Below, one piece after another: positions 42,711-53,180 of a DNA stretch of 64,000 bases (the stretch's first letter is position 1; the number at the start of each line of letters is the position of its first letter). The stretch lies in the NCBI GenBank assembly GCA_039888615.1, contig JBDQQS010000003.1; one strand, 5' to 3'. The position numbers were made by a program, and so were the translations under genes. Source of the stretch: Flavimaribacter sp039888615. Its GTDB lineage: Bacteria; Pseudomonadota; Alphaproteobacteria; Rhizobiales; Rhizobiaceae. The notes under the pieces were generated by a model. The model was not told the origin of the DNA and searched no databases. It saw only the letters and a list, made by a program, of their open reading frames with translations.

Positions 42711-43934
42711 ATGTCGATGACGATTCGGAAACGGACAATCCCCCAACTCGCCCTGATCCTGTGCGCGATCGTCCTGCTGCTTGCGCCCGACATCGCCAGG
42801 GCGGACGCCGGTTTTCAGCGCTGGATACGGGACTTCTATCCCGTGGCGGCGAAATCCGGAATCAGCAAGAAGACATATGACCGGGCCTTTGCCGGCGTTA
42901 CGACGCCGGACCCGGAAGTCCTCCGCAAAGCCCGTTATCAGCCGGAATTCAAGCAGGACGCCTGGAGCTACATCGATTCGCGCGTTCATGATGAAAGCGT
43001 TCGTAACGGGCAGGCCTTCGCCCGTAAATACAACCGGACGCTCTCGCAGATTGAAAGGCGCTACGGGGTTGACCGGTCCGTGCTGATGGCCATCTGGTCG
43101 ATGGAGTCGAGTTACGGCAACGTCTTCAATTACCCCGAACGGCTGCATTACGTACCCCGAGCTCTCGCCACGCTGGCCTACGCCGATCCGAAACGCGCCA
43201 AATTCGCCCGGAGCCAATTGATCGCCGCCTTGAAGATCCTGCAATCCGGCGACATCCGGCGCGAGCAGCTGTCCGGCTCATGGGCCGGCGCAATGGGCCA
43301 CACCCAGTTCATTCCGACGAGCTACCAGGCCTTTGCGGTAGATTTTGACGGCGACGGCCGGCGCGACATTTGGAACTCCGTACCGGACGCCCTGGCGACG
43401 GCGGCAAACCTTTTGAAGAAAAACGGCTGGCGAACTGGACTGACCTGGGGATACGAGGTCAAAGCGCCGCGCGGCGCAAGCAAGTATGAAGGCACCCAGC
43501 GCACGTTGTCGCAATGGGCGAAGCTCGGCTTCAAGCGACCCGACGGCAGACCCTTTCCCCGTCCTGGCGAGAACGCCGTGCTGAAAATGCCGGCCGGAAC
43601 CAGTGGTCCCGCCTTTCTCATGATCCGGAACTTCTTCATCATCAAGACCTACAATAATTCGGATTCCTATGCGCTCGGCGTCGGGCTGCTCGCCGACCGC
43701 ATTGCAGGTTATGACGGCCTGAAGCAGCACTGGCAGCCGCCAAAAGGCGCGCTGTCGATGGACGAGAGGCGAGAGATTCAGGTTCATCTGAAGAAGCTCG
43801 GCTATTATGACGGCGAGATCGACGGCAATATCGGATCCGGCTCCCAGCAGGCCATCAAGGACTATCAGTCCAGGCTGGGCTTGACCGCAGACGGTGTTCC
43901 ATCGCAGAATCTGCTGAAGACGCTGCGACGCTGA
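42711..43934 (+). CDS. Lytic murein transglycosylase, MltB type, with peptidoglycan-binding domain
   Basis: A 407-residue exported protein that cleaves glycan strands of peptidoglycan. A signal peptide (about residues 1-31) is followed by the SLT family 3 domain: VLMAIWSMESSYGNVF contains the catalytic glutamate, and GAMGHTQFIPTSYQAFAVDFDGDGRRDIWNS is the classic MltB block. The C-terminal 60 residues form a peptidoglycan-binding domain type 1 (EIQVHLKKLGYYDGEIDGNIGSGSQQAIKDYQ). The ATG at 42711 begins the signal sequence; the frame is open further upstream. Confidence 0.93.
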   Translation: MSMTIRKRTIPQLALILCAIVLLLAPDIARADAGFQRWIRDFYPVAAKSGISKKTYDRAFAGVTTPDPEVLRKARYQPEFKQDAWSYIDSRVHDESVRNGQAFARKYNRTLSQIERRYGVDRSVLMAIWSMESSYGNVFNYPERLHYVPRALATLAYADPKRAKFARSQLIAALKILQSGDIRREQLSGSWAGAMGHTQFIPTSYQAFAVDFDGDGRRDIWNSVPDALATAANLLKKNGWRTGLTWGYEVKAPRGASKYEGTQRTLSQWAKLGFKRPDGRPFPRPGENAVLKMPAGTSGPAFLMIRNFFIIKTYNNSDSYALGVGLLADRIAGYDGLKQHWQPPKGALSMDERREIQVHLKKLGYYDGEIDGNIGSGSQQAIKDYQSRLGLTADGVPSQNLLKTLRR

Positions 43935-43985
43935 ACCGAAAAGTAAACAAAGGGTCCGGGAAGCAGTTCCCGTGGAGTATGACCC

Positions 43986-45179
43986 ATGCGCATGTTCCTT
44001 ACGAGATCATTGTTGTGCCTGATCGTCGCCATTGCGCCGTTGTCGGCGGCGATCGTCGTCGTCCCATCGCAGCCCGCGCAGGCGCAGGAAGAGACAAAGC
44101 GGCGCACGGTCATTGATTTCCTTTTTGGTCCACGTAGGCTTCTCAAGCGCAAGACCAGCCGTCAGCCCGCCTACGAACAGCCGAGGCGGGTCCGGCCGCA
44201 GCAGCGCAGCGTCCGACGCTCTACATCCCGCGGAACAGCCGCGCCAGCCGTGGAAACCGTCGAGAAACTGGATAATGCGCGCAAGATCCTCGTGGTCGGG
44301 GATTTCATGGCGAAGGGCCTCTACGACGGACTGAAGGTCGCTTTCGCGCAATCACCGGGCGTTCGCGTTCTGGAGGAGACCAGCGGGTCCTCCGGCCTGG
44401 TGCGGGACGACTATTTTGACTGGCCGGAAAATCTGCCCGGCTTTCTCGAGGAACATCAGCCGACGATCGTCATCGTCATGATCGGATCGAACGACCGCCA
44501 GGAATTGCGGCTTCCGGAAGGACGGCTCGCGGTGCGCTCGGAAAGCTGGGTCAACGAATATTCAAAACGCATTGGCGAAATCTCGCAAATCATCCGCGAC
44601 CGCAATCTGCCCCTGATCTGGGTCGGGTCTCCCTCATACAAATCGTCGTCGATGTCCGCTGATATGGCGGCTATCAATGACATGACGCGGACGGTCGTCG
44701 CCGAGACGGGCGGCGAATTCGTTGATATCTGGGAGGGATTCGTCAACGAGAACGGCCAGTTCGTTTTCACCGGGTCTGACATCAAGGGCCAGCAGGTCCG
44801 GCTGCGGACTTCGGACGGCATCCGCATGACCCGGGCCGGTCGTCGCAAGCTCGCCTTCTATACCGAAAAACCGTTGCGAAAACTTCTCGGCAGCGCCGCG
44901 GGTGAGGATGTTGAGCGGCTCCAGGGCGACAATTTCCCCGAATTGCTGCTGTCCGGCCTGCATACGGACCAGATCATACGCACCCCACCGATTGCGCTGA
45001 TCGATCCGATGCTGGACGGTGGATCGACGCTTCTGGGCAGCGCCGACGACCTCGCAGCCGAACACGAAACCCCGACCGTGCGCGAAGAACTGGTCCTGAA
45101 GGGCCTGCCCGCAGCTGCGCCCGCCGGACGCGCCGACGATTTCCGATGGTCGGAGAGCGACGACAAGGCCCGACAATAA
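43986..45179 (+). CDS. DUF459 SGNH hydrolase-like periplasmic protein
   Basis: A 397-residue exported protein: signal peptide (residues 1-34), a very basic linker (about 35-80, many Arg, Gln, Pro) and an SGNH domain of the DUF459 type. The first block is ILVVGDFMAKGLYDGL, in which the serine of the usual GDS is replaced by phenylalanine, and IVMIGSNDRQELR is the GSND block. Loss of the nucleophile at the usual site is common in DUF459 and suggests a non-esterase or altered activity. Tail-to-tail with gltD, three bases apart. Confidence 0.82.
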   Translation: MRMFLTRSLLCLIVAIAPLSAAIVVVPSQPAQAQEETKRRTVIDFLFGPRRLLKRKTSRQPAYEQPRRVRPQQRSVRRSTSRGTAAPAVETVEKLDNARKILVVGDFMAKGLYDGLKVAFAQSPGVRVLEETSGSSGLVRDDYFDWPENLPGFLEEHQPTIVIVMIGSNDRQELRLPEGRLAVRSESWVNEYSKRIGEISQIIRDRNLPLIWVGSPSYKSSSMSADMAAINDMTRTVVAETGGEFVDIWEGFVNENGQFVFTGSDIKGQQVRLRTSDGIRMTRAGRRKLAFYTEKPLRKLLGSAAGEDVERLQGDNFPELLLSGLHTDQIIRTPPIALIDPMLDGGSTLLGSADDLAAEHETPTVREELVLKGLPAAAPAGRADDFRWSESDDKARQ

Positions 45180-45182
45180 GTC

Positions 45183-46637
45183 CTACAGCGGCAGGCTGGT
45201 TTCACCCATCAGCTTGAGGTCGATGGCGCGCGCGGCCTGTCGCCCCTCGCGGATCGCCCAAACGACAAGCGACTGACCGCGGCGGATGTCGCCCGCAGTC
45301 CAAAGTCCCTCGACGGAGGTTTCATAAGTGATGTCGTCCGCAGTGACGAAGGTCGAACTCCGACGGTCGACGCCGATATCCAGACGGTCGCCAAGGTCAG
45401 CGATCACACCGGAATCGAATGGCCCGCGAAAGCCGATGGCGATGAACGCCAGATCAGCCTTGATGATGAATTCGGTGTCGGCGACCGGCTGGCGCTTTTC
45501 GTCCACCTGGCAGCACTTCACACCGGTCAGGACGCCGTCTTCGCCGACGAACGCGATCGTGCCGACCTGGAACTCGCGAACCGCGCCTTCCGCCTGTGAC
45601 GAGGAGGTGCGCATCTTGGTCGCCCAATAGGGCCACACGGCCATCTTGTCTTCCTTCGCAGGCGGCTGCGGACGGATATCGAGCTGTGTGACCTTGACCG
45701 CGCCCTGGCGGAAGGCCGTGCCGACGCAGTCGGACGCCGTATCGCCGCCGCCGACGACCACGACATGCTTGGCGCCGGCAAGGATCGGCGCCGACGGCCA
45801 GCCGACGGAATCGATGTTTTCCCGCGCCACGCGCTTGTTCTGCTGGACGAGATAGGGCATCGCATCGTGAACGCCCTGCAGGTCGCCGCCAGGAATGCCG
45901 GCGTCGCGCGGCTTTTCCGAACCGCCGCAGTAAAGCGTCGCATCGTATTTTTCGAGCAGTTCGTCGACCTTCACGTCGACGCCGACATTGACGTCGCAAT
46001 GAAAGGTCACGCCCTCGCCTTCCATCTGCTCGGCGCGCCGGTCGATGAAATGCTTTTCCATCTTGAAGTCCGGAATGCCGTAGCGCATCAGACCGCCGGG
46101 TCTGCTTTCCCGCTCGTAGACATGAACGTCGTGACCGGCGCGCGCCAGTTGCTGCGCGGCGGCCATTCCAGCCGGACCGGAGCCGATGACGGCGACGCTC
46201 TTGCCGGTCTTTCGTTCGGCCGGACGCGGAACGACATAACCCATTTCATAGGCCTTGTCAGCCAGCGCCTGCTCCACCGTCTTGATCGCCACCGGTATAT
46301 CTTCAAGGTTGAGCGTGCAGGCCTCCTCGCAAGGGGCGGGGCAGATGCGGCCCGTGAACTCGGGAAAGTTGTTCGTCGAATGCAGATTGCGGATCGCCTC
46401 TTCCCAGTCGCCATTGTAGACGAGGTCGTTCCAGTCAGGAATCTGGTTGTGGATCGGACATCCGGTCGGGCCGTGACAAAACGGAATGCCGCAATCCATG
46501 CAACGCGCCGCCTGCTTGGCCACCTCAGAATCCGACATCGGAATGGTGAATTCCCGAAAGTGGCGGATGCGGTCGGACGCCGGCTGATACTTGGCGACCT
46601 GACGGTCGATCTCGAGAAATCCTGTAACTTTACCCAT
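45183..46637 (-). CDS. gltD: Glutamate synthase [NADPH] small chain
   Basis: A 484-residue flavoprotein that feeds NADPH electrons to the GltB subunit. The N-terminal ferredoxin-like part has the cysteine motifs CMDCGIPFC...CP and CPAPCEEAC for [4Fe-4S] clusters; FAD binding is at VAVIGSGPAGMAAAQQLARAGH and NADPH binding at VVVVGGGDTASD. The C-terminus DIRRGQSLVVWAIREGRQAARAID is typical. Transcribed after gltB with a 53-base gap, so the two subunits share an operon. Confidence 0.96.
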   Translation of the reverse strand: MGKVTGFLEIDRQVAKYQPASDRIRHFREFTIPMSDSEVAKQAARCMDCGIPFCHGPTGCPIHNQIPDWNDLVYNGDWEEAIRNLHSTNNFPEFTGRICPAPCEEACTLNLEDIPVAIKTVEQALADKAYEMGYVVPRPAERKTGKSVAVIGSGPAGMAAAQQLARAGHDVHVYERESRPGGLMRYGIPDFKMEKHFIDRRAEQMEGEGVTFHCDVNVGVDVKVDELLEKYDATLYCGGSEKPRDAGIPGGDLQGVHDAMPYLVQQNKRVARENIDSVGWPSAPILAGAKHVVVVGGGDTASDCVGTAFRQGAVKVTQLDIRPQPPAKEDKMAVWPYWATKMRTSSSQAEGAVREFQVGTIAFVGEDGVLTGVKCCQVDEKRQPVADTEFIIKADLAFIAIGFRGPFDSGVIADLGDRLDIGVDRRSSTFVTADDITYETSVEGLWTAGDIRRGQSLVVWAIREGRQAARAIDLKLMGETSLPL

Positions 46638-46690
46638 GACTTTTCCTAGCGCGAACTGAAAGACTGTAACCGTTGACGAAGGGCGGCCGC

Positions 46691-49600
46691 CTATTCGGCG
46701 GCGACGCCCATGCGCATACGCTCCATCTCTTCCAGAGCACGACGGTATTCTACGGGCATGACCTTGCGGAATTTCGAACGATAGTCGGCCCAGTTGTCGA
46801 GGATCTCCTTCGCCCGTTCAGACCCGGTGTAATGCAGGTGGTTGGCGATGAGCTGATAAAGACGCTCCTGGTCGTGGCCGGTCATGTCGCCGGTCACGTC
46901 CACACGACCCTTGTGGGCCAGGTCTCCACCGTGGTGATGCAGTTCCTCGAGTATGTCGTCTTCTTCCGGCAGCGGCTCAAGCTCGACCATCGCCATGTTG
47001 CAGCGCTGTTCGAAATCCCCGTCCTCATCGAGCACATAGGCGACCCCGCCGGACATGCCGGCCGCAAAGTTGCGGCCCGTCTGGCCGATGACGACGACCA
47101 CGCCGCCTGTCATGTATTCGCAGCCGTGGTCTCCCACGCCCTCGACGACGGCGATCGCTCCGGAGTTACGCACGGCGAAACGTTCGCCGGCGACGCCGCG
47201 GAAATAGCACTCGCCCTCAATGGCGCCGTAAAGCACCGTGTTGCCGACGATGATCGATTCTTCGGGAACGATCTGAGCGTCCTCCGGCGGCCTGATGATA
47301 ATTCGGCCACCGCACAGGCCCTTGCCGACATAGTCGTTGCCGTCGCCTGACAGATCGAAAGTGACGCCGCGGGCGAGGAACGCGCCGAAGGACTGGCCTG
47401 CGGTTCCGGTCAGGCGGACGGAAATCGTGTCGTCCGGCAACCCCTTGTGGCCGAAGCGCCGGGCGACCTCGCCCGATAGCATCGCGCCGGCGGACCGGTC
47501 GACGTTACGGATCTGCGTGTCGATCTCGACCGGCGTACGGCTTTCAAGCGCAGGCGCCGCCTCCGCGATCAGCTTGCGGTCCAGCACATCCTCGATCGGA
47601 TGATTCTGACGCTCGGTCCAGTAGGTTTCGGACTTCTCGGCTTCCGGCTTGAAGAACACCTTGCTGAAATCAAGCCCTCTGGCTTTCCAGTGGGTGATGA
47701 GATCGTCTTTCTCCAGAAGGTCGAACTGTCCGATGATGTCGTCGATCTTGCGGAAGCCCAGCGACGCCAGGATTTCACGCACTTCCTCCGCAATGAAAAA
47801 GAAGTAGTTGATGACGTGCTCAGGCGCGCCCTTGAAACGCTTGCGCAAAACCGGATCCTGTGTGGCGATGCCCACAGGACAGGTGTTGAGGTGACACTTG
47901 CGCATCATCAGGCAGCCGGCAGCGATCAGCGGCGCGGTCGAAAACCCGAATTCGTCGGCGCCGAGAAGCGCACCGATGATCACGTCGCGGCCGGTGCGCA
48001 ATCCGCCGTCGACCTGGAGAGGAACGCGCGAGCGCAGACCGTTCAGCACTAGGGTCTGGTGTGTCTCCGCAAGCCCCATCTCCCATGGCGATCCGGCGTG
48101 CTTGAGCGACGTCAGCGGCGACGCGCCCGTGCCGCCATCATAGCCGGAAATGGTGATATGATCGGCGCGCGCCTTGGCGACGCCGGCGGCGACCGTGCCC
48201 ACGCCGACTTCCGAGACGAGCTTGACCGAAATATCGGCGTATTCGTTCACGTTCTTGAGGTCGAAGATAAGCTGGGCCAGATCCTCGATCGAATAGATGT
48301 CGTGATGCGGCGGCGGCGAAATGAGCCCGACGCCGGGCGTCGAATGCCGCGTCTTGGCGATCGTCGCATCGACCTTGTGGCCGGGCAACTGTCCGCCTTC
48401 GCCGGGCTTTGCGCCCTGCGCGATCTTGATCTGGATCATGTCCGAATTGACGAGATACTCCGTCGTCACGCCGAACCGTCCGGAAGCCACCTGCTTGATG
48501 GACGAGCGTTCCGGATTGGCCGTTCCGTCCGGCAACGGCAGATAGCGATCCGGCTCTTCGCCGCCCTCGCCGGTATTCGACTTGCCGCCGATCCGGTTCA
48601 TGGCGATGGCGAGCGTCGTATGCGCTTCACGGCTTATCGAGCCGAAGGACATGGCGCCCGTTGAAAACCGCTTGACGATCTCGGACGCCGGCTCGACCTC
48701 GTCGAGCGGAACCGGCTCGACGCCGCGGGCCTGCGCGTCGCGAATCCGAAAGAGGCCACGAATCGTATTCATGCCCTCGGCCTGCTCGTTCACCATTTTG
48801 GCGAACTCGCGATAGGTGTCACGGGCGTTGCCGCGAACGGCGTGCTGCAGGAGCGCAACCGAATCGGGCGACCATGCGTGGTTCTCTCCGCGTATGCGAT
48901 AGAGATACTCGCCGCCAACCTCGAGCGCATTCAGAAGCACGGGATCATTGCCGAAGGCGCGCGTATGACGCTGGTGCGTCTCCACGGCGAGCTCTTCCAG
49001 ACCGATTCCCTCGATCGTGGTCGCCGTCCCGGTGAAGAACTTGTCCACGAAGGCCGTCGACAGGCCGACCGCGTCGAAGATCTGGGCGCCGCAATAGGAC
49101 TGATAGGTCGAAATGCCCATCTTCGACATGACCTTCAACAGACCCTTGTCGATCGCCTTGATGTAGCGCTCGACCGTTTCCGTCGAATCGACCGCGGCCG
49201 GGAACTCGCCCTTGCGGTGCATGTCCGCCAGCGTGTCGAAGGCAAGATAGGGGTTGATCGCTTCGGCGCCGTAGCCGGCGAGAACCGCAAAGTGATGGAC
49301 TTCCCTCGGCTCTCCGGATTCCACAACAAGACCAACGGACGTGCGCAGTCCCTTGCGGATCAGGTGGTGATGTACGGCGGCCGTCGCCAGCAGCGGCGGG
49401 ATCGAGATCCGTTGCGCCGAGATGAGCCTGTCCGACAGGATGATGATATTGTAGCCGTTCTCTACCGCCTTCTGCGCGCTCAGGCACAGTGACTTCAGAG
49501 CGATGCCCATATGGTCGGGACCGGAAGCGACGCGATAGGTGATGTCGAGCGTCTGAGTCTGGAACTGGTTGTCTGAGATCTCGCCAATTTCGCGGATTTT

Positions 49601-51412
49601 TTCCAGGTCCTCGTTGCTCAGGATCGGTTGGCGCACTTCCAGCCGCTTGCGACTGGCGAGCCCCTCCAGATCGAACAGATTGGGGCGCGGTCCGATGAAG
49701 GAGACGAGGCTCATAACCGATTCCTCACGGATCGGATCGATCGGCGGGTTCGTGACCTGGGCGAAATTCTGCTTAAAGTAGGTGTAGAGCAGTCGCCCCT
49801 TTTCAGACAGGGCGGAGATCGGCGTGTCGGTTCCCATGGAGCCGAGCGCTTCCTGTCCGGTCGTCGCCATCGGCGCCATCAATATCCGCAGATCTTCCTG
49901 CGTGTAGCCGAAGGCCTGCTGGCGATCGAGTAGCGACGCCTGCGCGCGAGTCGCCGGCACGCCGGCGACAGGCATGTCTTCCAGCACGATCTGCGACCGC
50001 TCGAGCCACGCGCCATAGGGATGCGCATTGGCGAGCTGCCGCTTGATCTGCGCGTCAGAGACGATCAAGCCTTCTTCCATATCAATCAGCAGCATCTTGC
50101 CGGGCTGGAGCCGCCACTTGCGCACGACATGCTTCTCCTCGACGGGCAGCACGCCGGCTTCCGAGGCCATGATGATCCGGTCGTCGTCGGTGACGATGTA
50201 GCGCGCCGGCCGCAAGCCGTTGCGGTCGAGCGTGGCGCCGATCATGCGTCCGTCGGTGAACGCGACGGCGGCCGGGCCGTCCCACGGCTCCATCAGGGCG
50301 GCGTGATATTCATAGAAGGCCTTGCGGTCGTCATGCATCAGCTTGTTGCCGGCCCAGGCTTCCGGGATCAGCATCATGACGGCATGCGGCAGCGAGTAGC
50401 CGCCCTGGACCAGAAACTCCAGCGCGTTGTCGAAACACGCCGTGTCCGACTGACCTTCATAGGAAATCGGCCACAGCTTGTTGATATCGTCGCCGAACAG
50501 CGGAGAACTGACAGACGCCTGACGCGCCGCCATCCAGTTGACGTTGCCACGCAGTGTGTTGATCTCGCCGTTGTGGGCGACCATGCGATAGGGATGCGCA
50601 AGTTTCCATGACGGGAAGGTGTTCGTCGAAAAACGCTGGTGAACCAGAGCGACGGCCGATTCAAACCGCGGATCCTTCAGATCCTGGTAATAGGCGCCAA
50701 CCTGATAGGCCAGGAACATGCCCTTGTAGACAATGGTCCGGCTCGACAGGGAAGCGATGTAGAAGCCGTTGTCCCGTCCTTCGGTCTCCTCGTGGATCCG
50801 GTTCGAAATCACTTTGCGAAGTATGAACAGCCGGCGCTCGAAATCCTCGTCATCCGTGATGTCCGGACCGCGAGCGATAAACACCTGGCGATGCCAGGGT
50901 TCGGTCGCCACGATGTCCGGAGCCTTGGACAGCGATGAATTGTCGACGGGCACGTCGCGGAAACCGAGCGGCTTCTGGCCTTCCGATTCCACCACGTCAG
51001 CGATGATTTTCTCGATATGCAGCCGCAATTCGTGATCCTGCGGCATGAACAGATGCCCGACCGCGTATTGCCCGGATTCCGGCAGCGCGACGCCCATGGC
51101 GGCCATCTCTTCACGATAGAGCCTGTCTGGAAGCTGGACCAGCATGCCTGCGCCGTCGCCCATGAGCGGATCGGCCCCAACGGCCCCGCGATGGGTGAGG
51201 TTCTCGAGCATGCGCAAGCCGTCCTCGATGATTTGATGGGACTTCTCGCCGCGCATATGCGCAATGAACCCGACGCCGCACGCGTCGTGTTCCTTTGCAG
51301 GGTCGTAAAGCCCCTGCCTGGCCGGGAAAGCGGCGTTCTCGGCACGTTTGACGTCAGCCGTTCCGGCTGGCCTGCGTGTCCGTATTGCCTTCGATGGCGT
51401 TGCGTGCGTCAT
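46691..51412 (-). CDS. gltB: Glutamate synthase [NADPH] large chain
   Basis: A 1573-residue protein making two glutamates from glutamine and 2-oxoglutarate. The propeptide (about 44 residues) ends at the catalytic cysteine Cys45 in EHDACGVGFIAHM, the class II glutaminase nucleophile. The FMN-binding synthase domain contains GAKPGEGGQLPGHKV and the [3Fe-4S] cysteines in CHLNTCPVG, followed by the C-terminal GXGXG-type beta-helix. The ATG at 51412 is decided by GGAGGAAG; the frame is open 105 codons upstream, which is non-conserved. The hairpin CCTCCGACCTTCGGAGG is just upstream of the Shine-Dalgarno site. Confidence 0.96.
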   Translation of the reverse strand: MTHATPSKAIRTRRPAGTADVKRAENAAFPARQGLYDPAKEHDACGVGFIAHMRGEKSHQIIEDGLRMLENLTHRGAVGADPLMGDGAGMLVQLPDRLYREEMAAMGVALPESGQYAVGHLFMPQDHELRLHIEKIIADVVESEGQKPLGFRDVPVDNSSLSKAPDIVATEPWHRQVFIARGPDITDDEDFERRLFILRKVISNRIHEETEGRDNGFYIASLSSRTIVYKGMFLAYQVGAYYQDLKDPRFESAVALVHQRFSTNTFPSWKLAHPYRMVAHNGEINTLRGNVNWMAARQASVSSPLFGDDINKLWPISYEGQSDTACFDNALEFLVQGGYSLPHAVMMLIPEAWAGNKLMHDDRKAFYEYHAALMEPWDGPAAVAFTDGRMIGATLDRNGLRPARYIVTDDDRIIMASEAGVLPVEEKHVVRKWRLQPGKMLLIDMEEGLIVSDAQIKRQLANAHPYGAWLERSQIVLEDMPVAGVPATRAQASLLDRQQAFGYTQEDLRILMAPMATTGQEALGSMGTDTPISALSEKGRLLYTYFKQNFAQVTNPPIDPIREESVMSLVSFIGPRPNLFDLEGLASRKRLEVRQPILSNEDLEKIREIGEISDNQFQTQTLDITYRVASGPDHMGIALKSLCLSAQKAVENGYNIIILSDRLISAQRISIPPLLATAAVHHHLIRKGLRTSVGLVVESGEPREVHHFAVLAGYGAEAINPYLAFDTLADMHRKGEFPAAVDSTETVERYIKAIDKGLLKVMSKMGISTYQSYCGAQIFDAVGLSTAFVDKFFTGTATTIEGIGLEELAVETHQRHTRAFGNDPVLLNALEVGGEYLYRIRGENHAWSPDSVALLQHAVRGNARDTYREFAKMVNEQAEGMNTIRGLFRIRDAQARGVEPVPLDEVEPASEIVKRFSTGAMSFGSISREAHTTLAIAMNRIGGKSNTGEGGEEPDRYLPLPDGTANPERSSIKQVASGRFGVTTEYLVNSDMIQIKIAQGAKPGEGGQLPGHKVDATIAKTRHSTPGVGLISPPPHHDIYSIEDLAQLIFDLKNVNEYADISVKLVSEVGVGTVAAGVAKARADHITISGYDGGTGASPLTSLKHAGSPWEMGLAETHQTLVLNGLRSRVPLQVDGGLRTGRDVIIGALLGADEFGFSTAPLIAAGCLMMRKCHLNTCPVGIATQDPVLRKRFKGAPEHVINYFFFIAEEVREILASLGFRKIDDIIGQFDLLEKDDLITHWKARGLDFSKVFFKPEAEKSETYWTERQNHPIEDVLDRKLIAEAAPALESRTPVEIDTQIRNVDRSAGAMLSGEVARRFGHKGLPDDTISVRLTGTAGQSFGAFLARGVTFDLSGDGNDYVGKGLCGGRIIIRPPEDAQIVPEESIIVGNTVLYGAIEGECYFRGVAGERFAVRNSGAIAVVEGVGDHGCEYMTGGVVVVIGQTGRNFAAGMSGGVAYVLDEDGDFEQRCNMAMVELEPLPEEDDILEELHHHGGDLAHKGRVDVTGDMTGHDQERLYQLIANHLHYTGSERAKEILDNWADYRSKFRKVMPVEYRRALEEMERMRMGVAAE

Positions 51413-51731
51413 CTCGCTTCCTCCTGCCGTTTCCTCCGACCTTCGGAGGGCGTCCTTTACGTCCGTGCCGGACATCTCCGGTACAGATAGTTCCATGCGG
51501 CGAATTTCTGCAATCAGCCGATTGAGGAATGCCGACGCCGCCCGATTCCGTATCGAGGCGACTGACATTCCGTTTTTCCAGGCCTGTTTCCGGCGGCTGC
51601 AATGCGCCTGCGTATCCAGAACCCGGCAAATGACGGCAGATCCGGCTACCGGAAAAACCGTCACCCATTTCTCAGCGCCGAAACAGCGCCAATGACACAA
51701 CTGGCAAGATGCTGCAACCTGCGCCAAAATT

Positions 51732-51752
51732 AGGACAGCATGGCTGTCCTAT
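51732..51752. promoter_or_regulatory. Perfect palindrome in the gltB / aldolase-like intergenic region
   Basis: The 564 bases between gltB and the threonine aldolase-like gene hold no supported gene. They contain a perfect 9-bp inverted repeat, TAGGACAGC (51732-51740) and GCTGTCCTA (51744-51752), with a three-base loop. It lies about 320 bases upstream of gltB and 225 upstream of the divergent gene, so it could be an operator for either. No known regulator is assigned. Confidence 0.4.
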
Positions 51753-51976
51753 TTTCTCTATGCCAGAAAGACACGATTGGAGCAAGTCGCAACAGCCAAT
51801 AAAATACTCAGGCCGACCGTAAATTGCCCTGCATTACCCGGTCAGGATATTAAATGACGCCTGCATGCCCGTAAAGGAATGATTGTGGCGTCGGACGCGC
51901 CACGACAAGAAGCGCCCTTCACAAAGCCGGTCGCCCGTGTTCAATAGGCGTGATCCGGTTCGAACAGGAATTCCCG

Positions 51977-53032
51977 ATGTATTTTGCCTCAGACAATTGG
52001 GCGGGCGCTCATCCGCGTGTGGCCGCGTCACTAACAAAGCATGCGGACGGATTTGCGACCGCCTATGGCGCCAGCGACCTCGACCGGGCTATCGAAGCAC
52101 AGTTCGATGAATTGTTCGAGCGCGAGGTCGCGGTTTTCTTCGTCGGAACCGGAACCGCGGCGAACTCCCTTGCCATGGCCGCGATCAACCGTCCGGGCGG
52201 CGTGTCTTTCTGCCATCGCGAAGCCCATGTGATCGAAGACGAATGCGGCGCGCCGGAATTCTTCACCCACGGCGCAAGACTGGCGCCAGTCGACGGTCTG
52301 GACGGAAAGATCGATCCAGACGAACTGCAGCGGGAAATAGGACGTTTTCCGCCAGATTTCGTGCACGCCGGCCAGCCCATGGCGGTCACCATCACCCAGT
52401 CCACTGAAATCGGCACGGTGTATGCGCTGGAAGAAATCGAAACGATATCCGGCATCTGCGCCCAGCATGGCCTGCCGCTGCACATGGACGGATCGAGATT
52501 CGCCAACGCGCTTGCCTGTCTGGACGTCAGTCCGGCGGAACTGACCTGGAAGCGCGGCGTCGATATCCTGTCCTTCGGCGGCACCAAGAACGGATGCTGG
52601 TGCGCCGAGGCGCTGGTGTTCTTCGATCCGGAAAAGGCGAAAGACCTGCCCTTCATTCGCAAACGGGCCGCACAGCTGTTTTCCAAAACCCGCTTCATCT
52701 CCGCCCAGTTCGAAGCCTATTTCGAGGATGGTCTCTGGCTGGAGCTCGCCCGCCATTCCAACGCCATGGCGAGCCGTCTCGCCGCCTCTATCGAGACGTC
52801 GGAAGATCTGGTTCTGGCCTGGAAGCCGCAGGCCAACGAGGTGTTCGCAATTCTGCGAAAGAGCAAGGCGCAGGAGCTTCGCGAAATGGGCGCAGTCTTT
52901 GCCGACTGGAACATGCCGCGCAGGCACTCCAGGGGTCTGAATGACAACGAAACGCTGATCCGTCTCGTTACGTCCTTCGCAACGACGCGTGAGCATGTCG
53001 ACCGATTTGCGGAAGCAATCGGCGGCGCCTGA
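51977..53032 (+). CDS. Low-specificity L-threonine aldolase-like PLP enzyme
   Basis: A 351-residue PLP-dependent beta-eliminating lyase/aldolase. The PLP lysine is in SFGGTKNG (Lys204); FVGTGTAANSLAM binds the cofactor phosphate and HMDGSRFANAL carries the aspartate that contacts the pyridine ring. Most likely splits L-threonine or L-allo-threonine into glycine and acetaldehyde. ACAGGA precedes the ATG at 51977; the frame opens nine codons further upstream. The bufferin operon begins 148 bases downstream on the same strand. Confidence 0.87.
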   Translation: MYFASDNWAGAHPRVAASLTKHADGFATAYGASDLDRAIEAQFDELFEREVAVFFVGTGTAANSLAMAAINRPGGVSFCHREAHVIEDECGAPEFFTHGARLAPVDGLDGKIDPDELQREIGRFPPDFVHAGQPMAVTITQSTEIGTVYALEEIETISGICAQHGLPLHMDGSRFANALACLDVSPAELTWKRGVDILSFGGTKNGCWCAEALVFFDPEKAKDLPFIRKRAAQLFSKTRFISAQFEAYFEDGLWLELARHSNAMASRLAASIETSEDLVLAWKPQANEVFAILRKSKAQELREMGAVFADWNMPRRHSRGLNDNETLIRLVTSFATTREHVDRFAEAIGGA

Positions 53033-53180
53033 CGAGGCGATCACATTTCATTCGCGAATCCGTCACGATGCGAATCCGCAGGATAACGCGCTGTTGATTT
53101 CCAATTTATCGGTGATTTCCCCAAAGTTGGGCGCGCCGGAATGCATCCGGCGATTGCGTAAAGTTTCCGAGGAGACACAT

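Noticed and set aside
51640..51700. Sigma-54-like promoter near the gltB upstream region
   Set aside because: The GG and GC elements are nine or eight bases apart instead of ten on either strand reading.
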